Shown here in pieces: positions 42,797 to 53,735 of a stretch of DNA of 64,000 bases. The notes under the pieces were generated by a model. The model was given only the letters and a program-made list of their open reading frames with translations. It had not been told where the DNA came from and did not search any database. Made by a program: the position numbers and the translations under genes. Each line of letters begins with the position of its first letter. Position 1 is the first letter of the stretch. Source of the stretch: Pyropia yezoensis (lineage: Eukaryota; Rhodophyta; Bangiophyceae; Bangiales; Bangiaceae). The stretch spans positions 26,562,063 through 26,626,062 of the forward strand of contig CM020619.1 of assembly GCA_009829735.1 (NCBI GenBank), given 5' to 3'.

Positions 42797-45700
42797 GCTA
42801 ATGTGGTGGAGGGGAGAGTGAGCACCCAAGCACCCCAAGCGGATGATAAGGGGGGGTGCGAGTGGGCAATATGAGGCACGGTGTCACTTGAGGCTCCGTA
42901 GGAGGCGCGCCGGGCTGGAACCCGGCCGCCCACGGGCGGCGTCGCCCAGTCCGCAAGCACCACGCAGCCTGTGTTGCGAAAAGGCGCCGACAGTGAAGGA
43001 GGCGGGGCGATGGTGTGGGTGGCTCAAGAGGAGGGGTGCGAAGCGCCTTGGGGGAGGCGGAGACAGGGGAGAGGAGCGCAAGACAGCAGAAAGGCAAGTG
43101 GGAGCCAGCGTTGCCGCGGATCGGTGCACGAGGGGGCAGGAGCGGCCAACGCGTCGGGAGCGGCGCCCCCGGCCGCACGCGCCGCTCCTCCACCGGCGCG
43201 CCTGCGGCGCGACGACGACAGTGCCGGCGGCGGGGGACGGACCTCCCCCCCGGCCGGCAGACAAGGGCGAGGGGTTTCACTGGCGCGCAAAAACAGCTGT
43301 GCAACCGCAGAGGAGTCGACCGCGAGGGGTCCCGCGCCAGACAGATAGGGCGGGCAACTCGCTGGGCGCAACGGAGGAGAGGCGACGGAGAGAGAGCGAG
43401 GGGGGGGGGAGGGGGGGGGCGACACCCTCGGGCCGGTGAGCTCCCCGCGCTAGCGACACCGTGGCGGGGCTCGGCGCTCCCTGCACCCCCCTCCCCCCCC
43501 CCCAAGAGCCCCGCGGGCAGTTACACCACGCTGGATTGGGGAGCGCGCGCGCGCGCGCCGGGGTCGACCGCTCCTCGTGCGTCAGTGGCACCCCCTTGGG
43601 GGGCGCCGCATGGTCTGGACGCGGGATCGGCGTGCAATTTTCCTAGAGGGGGGGGGGGGTGCGGGGGGACAGGTGAGGGAGCGGCCCGACTGGCAGCCGG
43701 CGAGCTGCGGCAACGCGAGCGGGTACCGCTCCCCCCCCCCCCCCTACACTGGGTGTGGGATGGGGGCACACCGGCAGCGGCGGCGGCACCCGCCACGCGG
43801 CAGCCGCAGGGGGAGTGGTGGTGGTGGCTGCGGCCGCCCTCGCGAGCGCACGCCGACGCACGAGAGACAAGGAATGGGTGCGGCTGGGGTGCTGGAAAGG
43901 CCATTGGAGGTGGTGGTACCCCCCCCCCCCCCTTCCCAGCGGCGCGACCAGCGAAGCAAGGCGGACCGTGGCGGATCCGTCGCCCAGATCTTGTGCGGCC
44001 GGGACGCCCAGCTGGTGCGCGGGGGAGCGGGGGGGGGAAGGGGAGGTGGCCAGCGTGGGGGCTCGACCCGCCACATCCCCGCACGAGACCCCATGTATGT
44101 ATGCGCGACGGTGGCGGGCGAGAGGGCGGCCGGCTCTGCCCGGCCGACCCGCCTGGACGCTGGACGCTGTGTCTCGGAAACCATTTATGCGCACACCGTT
44201 GCCGTGGTGGGGAGGGGGGTGGCCGGAGGGTGAGGCAAACAGACGTGTGTGTGGGCGGCTGCCGCCAAGGTCAAGGCGGCGAAGCGGTGGCGAACGGCAG
44301 TGAAGTGGCTGTCAGGGCCGGCCGGGGAAGATCCCCAAAGGCAGGGGCTTGCACATGAGCAGGTCAGGGCGGACGAGTGGGGGCGTGCCGGGTGTAGCCA
44401 ATCGTGGGGCGATTGGGAAGGGGGGGTGAGGGTGCCGGGCTGTATCCAATCGCTGGGCATGGATTTCGGCGGGGGGGGGGGCACCTTGGAAGGGACAAAG
44501 CTCGGATCGATGGACTTTTGGCACTTATAGAAAACCAGTCTTCGTAGAATATCCAATACTTGACAAGTTTGAAACTTGTCCAGTATTGGATATTCTATGA
44601 AAGCTGGTTTTCTCTATCATATTAACCAACTCTCATGCCACGTGGATTATTCCTGTCGCTGCGCCCTTCTCCGTTAGGCGAGACAGCGAACGAGGACGAG
44701 GATAAGAGTGTTTCCAACAACGTCACGACGATCCCGATACCATCTCACGCCAATCTGAATTGAAGCAGCCACGTGGGCGCTGCTGAGTGGAGGAGCGTGG
44801 CAAAAGCCGATATAAGCAATGGAGTTGCTGGATCACAGGGGCTACATGATTTTAAGACGGGACAGCTGGCCTTCACGATAGCAACTGGCTTTCCGCTGCC
44901 GCAAATCAGAAGTGGGGAGGGTTCGCTGTCGCCTATTGCGTGTTCGATGGTATTATTCAACCTGGGGCAAGCCCCCCCCCGAAGACAGGTGCAAGGCTCG
45001 AAAACGAGGAAACATTGTCGACTCTCCTGCTGAACAAGCGAGACACGCAGCACAAAGCAAGGCAATCTCGTGTATCTCGTCCATACTTTTGTCGAACGTT
45101 GCCTAATATGACTGTGCAATGCGACTCTTCTTGCCACGCGCAGTCCAAACTCGCTCCGATATTCCTGTCCATATGCGAATATACACACTCAAAAGTGTAT
45201 ATAAGTCCGTTTGCGGTCAGTTGGGGTCGTGTCCGACCGTCTCTGTGCAACGAGCCAATCACCTGACGCGGTTTCCCTCGACGCGCCCCGCCTGCGATCA
45301 GTGTATGCCGGGAACGGACGGTTGTGACCGCTCGGTCCATGAGACAACCGACCACGTCGCTTTCTGCATGGTTGACAGTTGCACGCTTCCGCGACTCCAT
45401 GCGGTGTACCGGCGTCGTTTCCGCAACTTTCGCACGCTCTATGAGGCGACCACAGCGCTGCGGCTCCATCGTGCCTCCTCTTTTTTTTTTTCGAGGCGCG
45501 AGGTTGCGCATCCCCCCCCGCCATGCATGGCCACCCCGCCATGCGAATTATGGTGAACGAGATTCGCCCCCCCCCCCCTCTCTTTTCTTTACCCCTTGCC
45601 GGCGCACGCGGCCCCGGCGGCTCTTGCATTCCCCCCCGGTCGCGTATCACGTCTCAATGTGCAACTCCGGCGGTTGTCGGTCGGTTGACCCTCTTCCCAG

Positions 45701-47110
45701 GCCCGTGCACGCCCCCACCTCGGGTTTTGCGTCTCCGTCTCCACGCTTTACGCGTGTCACCCCCCCGCTCTCCCCTGCGCGTCGCCAAGCAAGCCACCGC
45801 CGTCTACGCAGCCGCGCCTTCCCCGACGCCTCCCCTCATCGCCCCACGCCCGCCCCACGGCCGCAGGAGGGTGCCAACAGTGGACAGGGGCGGCCCGCGG
45901 TGGTCGCCTCTGGCGTGGCGGCAACGCCCCGCCTCGTGTCGGCCCTGATTCTCATTGGGCACGCCAAGCCGGTCGCAACCCCTCCCCGCCGCTTGCTGCC
46001 CAGAGTACTGTTGGGCCCCCTCCCCCCCACATCGCTCCCGCCCAATGGAACTGTGCGGGCGTTTCCTCTTCAACCCCCCCTGTGGGCACCAACGCCCATG
46101 GGCGCTGCCGTGCTGGTTGGCCACACGAGGTGTCTCGGCCGAGGGTGTCGCGTGACCCCCCGACAATTTCCAGGGGCGGGACGTGAGCCTTGCGGGGGTG
46201 CTTCCTCCCCCCCCCCTCCCCCCCACATGACCACGCCCCCCCCCTTCCCACCACACGCCCCACCTGCGCCCTGTCGTCGACACGGATCCCCACTTCGCGC
46301 CACCGCTGTCGGCAGGCGTTTCCCACCGGCCGCTCTGGCTCACATCTGCACTGCTTGCGACGGCAGTCGCCCGCGGGGTGGTCGCCGGCGGGGGGTCGCC
46401 AACTCTCCTCGCCCGATTTCCACTTGGCCGCACGGGTGTCGCGGTTGGCCCCCCGCACGTGGGTGAGCCACACTAGCGACCCCATCGTTGGCGCCTACAT
46501 TGGCGGCCGCAACGGTAGGATCGGCCGCGACCCCGGTGAAGGGGCCGCCTCCTCCTGCATGCAGGGCGGCCTGGCGGCCTGGAGGCCGAAAAGGGTCATC
46601 ATCCCCCCTCGTTTCGGCCTCCCCGGTTGCCACGCCGCATCTCCGCCACTCCTCTCGCGGCCGCACGGTTGCAGCGGTTGGTGGGGGCGGCCATCCCCCT
46701 CTCGGGCGGCCATACGCGAAGGGGCGCCGCCCCCGCGGCCACACGCTCTATGCTGCTGCAAGCCGCCTTTTTCTCCCTCTTTGCCGTCATTGCCGGTGTG
46801 GCTGCAGCCCCGCCCCCGACAGTGGCGGCCGCTGCCAGCCGCTGCCGGCCGCCGTCCAGACGGACGACACCTGCACTGGGGGGGGCCTATTGGCCGCATG
46901 CGGGCCCACACTTGTCCGCACCCCCCACGCGCACCCCGGTGCGTCGGGGGACGGAGGTCGTCCGGCCGCACCCTGGGCGGCTGACGTGCTCTGTGGGCCT
47001 GTGGTCGAGGCGCACTTCATCGACCCCTCTATGAGGCCATGAACGCTGGCCACAACGTTCGTCGCGCTCAGCCGTCACAACGCTACCACTCTGCACATTG
47101 GGGGCCGTAC
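42797..47110. other. Gene-poor region before the retrotransposon
   Basis: Frames are open on both strands but none is convincing. G runs and C runs alternate from 43395 to 44050. 44500-45500 is less GC-rich and contains the 85-bp palindrome and a TATA-like TATATAAG (45198-45205) without an assignable gene. Confidence 0.4.
44529..44613. repeat. 85-bp near-perfect palindrome (hairpin)
   Basis: Left arm AGAAAACCAGTCTTCGTAGA... and right arm ...CTATGAAAGCTGGTTTTCT are inverted copies of about 42 bp with only about four mismatches, centred at 44571 (GACAAGTTTGAAACTTGTC). The segment is much lower in GC than its surroundings. It could be a MITE-like insertion, a small-RNA precursor or a structural element. 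Confidence 0.9.
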
Positions 47111-47579
47111 TGTGGCAGTATTGACCCCCAGGTAGGGGGGCAACACGTGCCATGCAAGGGGCGGCAGGCCACTAGCCTGATCCGTTCCTCCCCCTGCATT
47201 TGGGTCCATATTCCCTAAGTTTGGGATAGTTAGCTTAGTAGTAAATCCAACTTGGATTTGAGGGTTTTCTGTATTTATCGTCTTGAATTTTCGTGTGGCC
47301 CGGTGGGCAGGTGCAGGGGTGGGAGATTCTGAGTGGCGAGATTCTGAGTGGACCCTGGGGGGATAAGGGGAGGGACAGCGGGGCTTGGCCCTGCGTCCCC
47401 GTCCCGACCAAGAAACTGTTGGACCACACACCATCTTCTTGTTTGTCCGTGGGGGGTTTGCCCCACAACAGGGACAGAGTGTGTGCGACTTGCACTTCTT
47501 CCGGTTCCCCCGACACGGGAGGCAGCCCTGGCACACCGCCCCAACTTGGGTGCCGTGTGTGCTTGTGGTTTTTGCCACA
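47111..47579 (+). repeat. 5' LTR of family B
   Basis: 469 bp with 7-bp terminal inverted repeats. It contains a perfect 17-bp palindrome at 47243-47259 and a direct repeat of gagattctgagtgg (about 47330-47352). The promoter position is not resolved by eye. Confidence 0.96.
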
Positions 47580-47581
47580 TT

Positions 47582-47600
47582 TGGTGGAGCAGCAGGGGAC
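47582..47600 (+). other. Primer-binding site of family B
   Basis: TGGTGGAGCAGCAGGGGAC, two bases after the LTR. It is identical over 19 nt to the family A site on the other strand at 3236-3254. It begins with TGG, complementary to a tRNA CCA end; the tRNA is not identified. Confidence 0.88.
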
Positions 47601-47698
47601 AGAGGTAAACTTTACCTCCGGGTGCACCCGGGTGTAGGGGGCCCTCTGTCTCAGAGGAACGGTGGTCTTGGACCGTGTCATACGGATCGTCAGCCAAC

Positions 47699-49645
47699 AT
47701 GGCTAGCTCGGACCCCCCGTCGTCCGGGGAGTACACGGGTGACGCACGTACTTCAGTGCCTTTGAATACTGGTGAGACACAGGTGGGTTTACCTGGGGTC
47801 GCAGAGGGACTAGAGGTCCCTCAAGCGAGCAGGACTGGAAGTACGGGCGGGCAACAGGCCACCCCGACTCAGTCGGGAGTTCACTCGGGTGACACATCTG
47901 ATGTGGGTGGGCCGAAGTCTGGCCACCGTGTGGTATACTCAACGGGAACGTCCCAAGGGGTGAGGACTGTCCCCGCGGGTTCCACTCGGGTTGGAGCCAA
48001 CTTTGGCTTGGAGCCGTCGCCAACTAGGCTTTCGGAGGACGGCGGACCTCCGTTGGTCGGTGATGGGCTCGCGCCCATGCCCCCGGGTGAGACCCCTGAG
48101 GAACGTGGTTACCCCTCAGGTGGACTGCCGGAGGCGGACCGAGACTCAACTGGAGTCGTCAATCCACTCCTCGCGGAAACTGTCCGTCGGGAGGCGACCA
48201 ATGTGTTGCAGCAGACTTTGCCGGACCTGGTGGTCACGATGACGAATACTATTCTGAATCAGATTGTGGCGAGTTTGCCAGATGGCCTTAATGTCCAGAC
48301 CGGATTGGGGCTTTCGAGCCCACAGGCGCAGGGGGAATCTCTCCTGACGCCTACCTCGGGTCGCCCCGAACTGGGGGCGACACCTGTGACTCCCAACGAG
48401 GGAGCCACACCATACGCGGTGGGGCGTACGCCCTTCACGGGGGAGTTCCCCCCGGAAACGCCGGCGGCTACACCAAGCGCGCCGCGCCGGACTACAGGCA
48501 CTGAGAGTGAACTTACCCCAGTGCCACAGCGGCTGTTCCCTTAACGTGAGGTGCCGCCCAAGATCCAGGTAGCCAACCCGGTCTACCAGAGGATCTTTGA
48601 CTGTGAGACCTACGCCCTCCACAACAAGTCGGTGGCGTATGGTCCTGACCAGGCCCGAGCCATGGGCCGTGCCAAGAAGAATGCACTTCACTCTTTTGGG
48701 CACAAAGCGGAGTGGGACGGAACTCCCCCCCTCCGTGTCTTTGAGTTCCTACGTCGTTTCACAAAAGCCTGTGACGACAATGCCATAAGTGAAGGCATGG
48801 CTTTTTACATGCTACAGGAGTTTACGAAGGGCGACCTACGGACAGAACTTATGTCCGTCATGCCCAGCTCCTCAAGTGGAGGCGCTGGGGAGGTGACGTC
48901 CTATTTGGAGCTCGTCAACTGGTTGTTGAGAGCCATGGTTGATGAGGCAGCGTTGGCTTCTCAAGTCGAGGAGTTTACGCAAGCCCATCAGGAAGAGGCG
49001 GAGGACGAGTTGTCCTTTGCGGAGCGAGTCCGTAAGCTCAACAATCTCTGTGGGTTTCTTCATCCACAAGCTGTGGTGAAGAGTCGGTTTGTGGAGGGAC
49101 TCCATTGGTCAGTTCGGATGGAGACCCGGGAGCATAACACTGCCCGGGCGACCCTGGCCGAGTTGGCCAGGTTCGCCTATCGTAGAGGCGAGGCCTACCG
49201 CAAGTTGCGGGAGGAACAACGCCAGGAGCGTCAGGTCGAGTTGGCCAAGGAACGGGAGGAGGCGCGCCAAGCCAGAGAGTTGAGAGAGGCACGCCGAATC
49301 CGCAAGGAGAGGGTGGTAGCTGCCGTGGGAACTTCCCAGGGTACCTCTTCGTCTTCCCCAGTTGGGAAGACCCCTCCGGGAACTGACAATCGGTGTTGGA
49401 ACTGCAACTCCGATGGACACTGGGCATATGACTGCCCCAAGTTGAGTAAACGCATCCAACAACTTGTTAGGAATGCGAGTAAGAAGTCGGCTACGAGCGA
49501 AGTACGTTCACGCCGCGAGGGTGGGTCTCGACCGGTCGTCGCGGTCGCCACACCCTCGGCGGAGGAGGCGGACACGTCGTCCTCGGACTCGTCGTCTTCC
49601 TCCCCGCCCTCAGATTCGGACGCCAAGTCGGCGGGAAACGAATGA
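47699..49645 (+). CDS. gag: Gag of family B element, with an in-frame TAA
   Basis: The first ATG at 47699 starts a Gly/Thr/Ser/Pro-rich N-terminal region of ~280 residues. The frame meets TAA at 48542-48544, then continues in the same frame with the capsid-like part (from about 48557; FEFLRRFTKACDDNAISEG, GDLRTELMSV) and a long basic coiled region. Near the C-terminus is a CCHC knuckle C-x2-C-x4-H-x4-C (CWNCNSDGHWAYDC). An acidic Ser tail precedes TGA at 49643-49645. The TAA separates the N-terminal region from capsid and is one substitution from a sense codon; readthrough, an internal start or inactivation are all possible. Confidence 0.9.
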
Positions 49646-52600
49646 CCGTTGGAGCTGGCCGTCCGAAGCTCACAACGGCAGCCTCGGCCAAGTGGGCCAG
49701 GAGGACGAACCAACCGTGCCGGATACTGCGGCGACCTAAGGGAGTCCGCCCACCTCGGGTAGGACTCCCCAAGAACGTAAACCCACGTCGGGTCATCGCG
49801 GTGCTGACGGGTGAGAACTTCCAGGTGGCTGGACGGGTGCAACTTGCCCCCGGCCGCGCCTGTTGTGCCCGTATCGTGCTTGATACCGGGTCAGGAGCCT
49901 CCTTGATACGCAAGTCGCTATTACCAAAGGAGGTGAAGCTCCAACGCTGGAGGTCCAAGGCTGACCATATGATTGACATCAATGGTGGGGTACTTCCCAT
50001 CGTTGGTGCCGTGACCCTACCAACTAGGTTGGGGACCCATGAGGTCGACGTGACCTATGGTGTAGTTGAGAATATATCGGTACCCCTGCTTCTGGGTACC
50101 CCTTATGTCGTAACACAAGTGCCTTTGATCTGTGGCCCCGAGTACTGGGTCAAGTTGATGAATGGGGAGACTATCCCCATCCTTGGTAAGGGAAAGTCTG
50201 TGGCTCCTGTGACAGTCTCACAGTCGAAGCCTGTTTGCTCTGTGAGGGAAGGGTTTACTGCTACCCTGCGTTTAGCCCGCAAAGTCACGTTGCCCCCCAA
50301 CTCGGTGGCGCACGTTGACGTTGTAACTGATTTTTCGGGGAACGGGTTGGTGCACCCTAACCCCCGTCTTGCTCGCAAGCACCAAGTGCATGTTGCCCTT
50401 GGCACGATGGACTCCAAAGCCGGAGTCCCGTGGAGGATCCAGGTGATGAACCTGAGTCCGACGCCCAAGTACTTCAAGTCGGGAGCCAAGTTCGGCTATA
50501 TCGACCAACATGAGGGACCGGTAGTAGCGGTCACCCTCAACGCGGGCGCAAGTAGCGACCCGAAGTCCGGAAAGGAGAAGCATCAAGCCAAGTCGGCCAC
50601 CTCTCCTCGGCCCCATGTGAACATGGAGGGTGTTCCCCCCAGGTTGAGGGTTCAAGTTGAACGCCTCTTGGACCAATATCACAAGTTGTGGGATGGTCAA
50701 TTGGGACTCATGAGAGCCACCCAACACCGGATCGAGTTGAAGCCCGGTGCACCCCCTATACGCCAACAACCGTATAGGGGAGGACCTCATTCAAGGGCCC
50801 TCGTTAAGGAGCAAGTTGCCCGCATGGAGGCCCTCGATGTGATCGAGGCCAGCAACGCCGAGTGGGCGAGTCCGGTGGTTATCGTCCCCAAAGTTGATGG
50901 GACCCCCCGGTTTTGTATCGACTACCGTAAGCTCAACGAGAGCACGGTGAAGGACAGTTATCCCCTACCTAGGATGGATGACTGTCTGGACTCTCTGGGG
51001 GAGGCAAACGTGTTCTCTACCCTGGACTGTAACGCGGGGTACTGGCAAATTCCCATTGCCCCGGAGGACAGGCGTAAAACTACCTTTACCTGTCACTGTG
51101 GTACCTACCAGTGCAAACGCCTACCGTTTGGTCTGTGTAACGCGCCGGCAACTTTCCAGCGCGCTATGGACATGATTCTGGCCGGAGTACGGTGGCAGAT
51201 CTGTCTTGTGTACCTAGACGATATCATTGTGTTCTCCCGAAGTCCGGAGGAACACATTGGCCATCTTGGCCAGGTGTTCAAGCTACTTGCTGACGCCGGT
51301 GTGTCTCTGAAGGCGAGTAAGTGCCACCTCTTCACTCAAGAGGTGGAGTACTTGGGACATGTTGTCCGTCCGGGGCGTCTCAGTGTTAACGAGAAGAACT
51401 TGAGGGCCATACGTAAGGCTCAGTACCCCCGGACCCAGACCCAGATGAGGAGCTTCCTCGGGATGTGTAACGTGTACCGACGTTTCACCAAGGGCTTCGC
51501 CAAGGTGGCGAAGCCGTTGAATGAGCTAGTGAGCTCAACGCTACCGAAGAACCTGCCTCCCCCAAGTCGGGTGGAGCAGGAATCCTTTGAGACTCTTCGG
51601 GACCTTCTGCTGAAGCCCCCCATCTTGGCAATTCCCAGGTTGGGAGGCCACTACATCCTGGATGTGGACGCTAGCTACGACCAACTTGGTTGTGTGTTGC
51701 TTCAGCAGCAGCCGGACAAGGAGTACTTGCCGGTGGGATACTTTAGTAAGGGGCTGAACTCGGCCGAGAAGAACTACGGAGTCACCGAGTTGGAAGGACT
51801 CGCAGTGGTGTGGGCGGTGACGTCACTTCGTCACTACCTGGAGGGTGAGAAGTTCCTCATCCGCTGTGACCACCGCGCGTTGCAGTTCATCTTTAAGACG
51901 GACTGTACGAACACTCGTCTCAACCGGTGGAGGGTGCGACTGGCACCCTTCAACTTTGACATTGAGTACCGACCTGGCAGGCAACATGCCCTTGCCGACG
52001 GCCTCTCTCGGGTACCTACCGAGGGGCTGGACACTAACCCAGTCGATGAGGACATCCCCATCGTGGGGGTAGTCACGCGCTCGGGTCAGGCGTTGAACCC
52101 CGAGGCGCCAGGGAACAAGAAGTACTTGCCCCTGTCCCTGGACGAGGTGGTGAAGGCCCAGGCCGAGGATCCCTTCTGCAAGTCGCAGAGGGATATACTG
52201 GATACGGTGGTTGAGACGCGCTTCTTTCTGGGAGACGATGGCCTCCTCATGAGGAGGGGGGTATTCCAGGGGACCGAACAACTTGTCGTCCCCGCATCCC
52301 TCAAGGACAGTATCCTTGAGAGGGAGCACAACGCTCCCACGGGTGGACACCTGGGGTCTAGTAAACTGTACCAGACCCTGAGGACCAGGTACGACTGGCC
52401 GTCCATGGTGGTGGACATCTACAGTTGGGTGGCTGCCTGCACAAGTTGTGCACAGAATCGTCTGATGGAACGGCGGCCTAGTACGGCTATGCTATTGTTC
52501 CGGCCAAGGAGCCCTTCGCCGCGTTGGCGATGGACATCCTTGGGCCACTGCCCGTGACCGAGGAGGGCAACCAGTACCTCCTGGTCATCTGTGACCGCTT

Positions 52601-53624
52601 CACGAAACTTACGCGAGCGATCCCACTGGCAGAGATCACGGCCATGTCGGTCGTGTCAGCCTTCCTAGATCACTGGGTTGCCGCGTATGGCATCCCAGAT
52701 AGTACACTATCGGACAATGGACCGCAATTTGCGTCTGTACTGTTTCAGGGAGTGCTGGATATGTTGGGGGTTAAGGCAAACTATGCCACCCCCTACCACC
52801 CACAAACTAATGGGCAGGTGGAGCGCTTCAACAAAACTATTGTTAGGCAGCTACGCCACTATGTGAGTGAGCACGTAAAGACGTGGGACCAATACATTTC
52901 TATCCTTACTACTGCCTACAATTCGCAGGTTCACTCATCTACAGGGGAAGTACCCCTCGCTTTTGTGACCCCCCGTCGCGTGCGGTCTATTGCCGTGCGG
53001 CGGTCGCTCCCAACTAGGGAGGATGGTGGCAGTACGCCTACTCCTACTGAGAGTAAGGCGGAGTTCGCCGCTAGGCTTGAAAACCTCATCCCTAAAGTCA
53101 GGGCTGAGATGGACAAAGCACAAAAGCGCTACAAGCGTACCTTTGACAAAAAGGTGCGCAATGCTAAGCATGTCCCAGAGCAGGGTGACTGGGTGCTGGT
53201 ACACTCGCACACCCCAACTGGGGGTAAGCTGGTATTCCAGACGAAGGGACCGTACCAGGTCCCTCGTACTGATGGGCGGCGCTTCACCATCGAAAGTGAC
53301 GATGGGGTCCGCACAGTGAACGGACAGGACGTGGTCAAAGTTGCACCACCGCCTGCAGGCGACCCAGCTTGGGCACGTGCGTTGGAGTCGTGGCGCCTCC
53401 ACTCACTGCCTGCGGCCAAACAGGGCCCGCAGGAGTACGTGTTCGATAAGTTCATCGACCACGGATGGGATGAAGACACTGACCGCCTCATGTTGAGGGT
53501 GCGTTGGTTTGGCTACAAAGCCAAGGACGATACATGGGAGTATGTGGAGGACCTTCCTGCTGAGAAGGTCCGGGCGTACTGTGCCCGGAATGAGATAGAC
53601 CCTAACAGCCCTCCCTCAACGTGA
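49642..53624 (+). CDS. pol: Pol of family B: protease, RT, RNase H, integrase, chromodomain (one frameshift)
   Basis: Starts at ATG 49642, overlapping the gag TGA as ATGA. Domains in order: aspartic protease (LDTGSGASLI, about 49880, and VPLLLGTPYV); Ty3-type RT with FCIDYRKLN and YLDD (51211-51222); RNase H (LDVDASYD, about 51660; TELEGLAVVWAV; CDHRALQF); integrase HHCC zinc finger (H..H then CTSC, about 52325-52450). The frame shifts by one base between about 52485 and 52523, giving a premature end at 52557. The second frame carries the DDE core (MDILGPL, SDNGPQF, GQVERF), a GPY/F module (GPYQV, about 53250) and a C-terminal chromodomain (about 53430-53590; VRWFGYKAKDDTWEYVEDL). This order defines a chromovirus. 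Confidence 0.93.
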
Positions 53625-53735
53625 GGGAAGGCCGAGCAACAGTGCCACGAGAGTGCTTCAAGTCGAAGTGGTACGCAGAGTGGCTTTTAACTACAGCCCT
53701 AACCCTCACACTCTCACAACAAAGGCAGCTGCCAA

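Noticed and set aside
43015-44358. 447-residue plus-strand frame
   Set aside because: Crosses long G and C runs; Gly/Arg/Pro composition is explained by base content.
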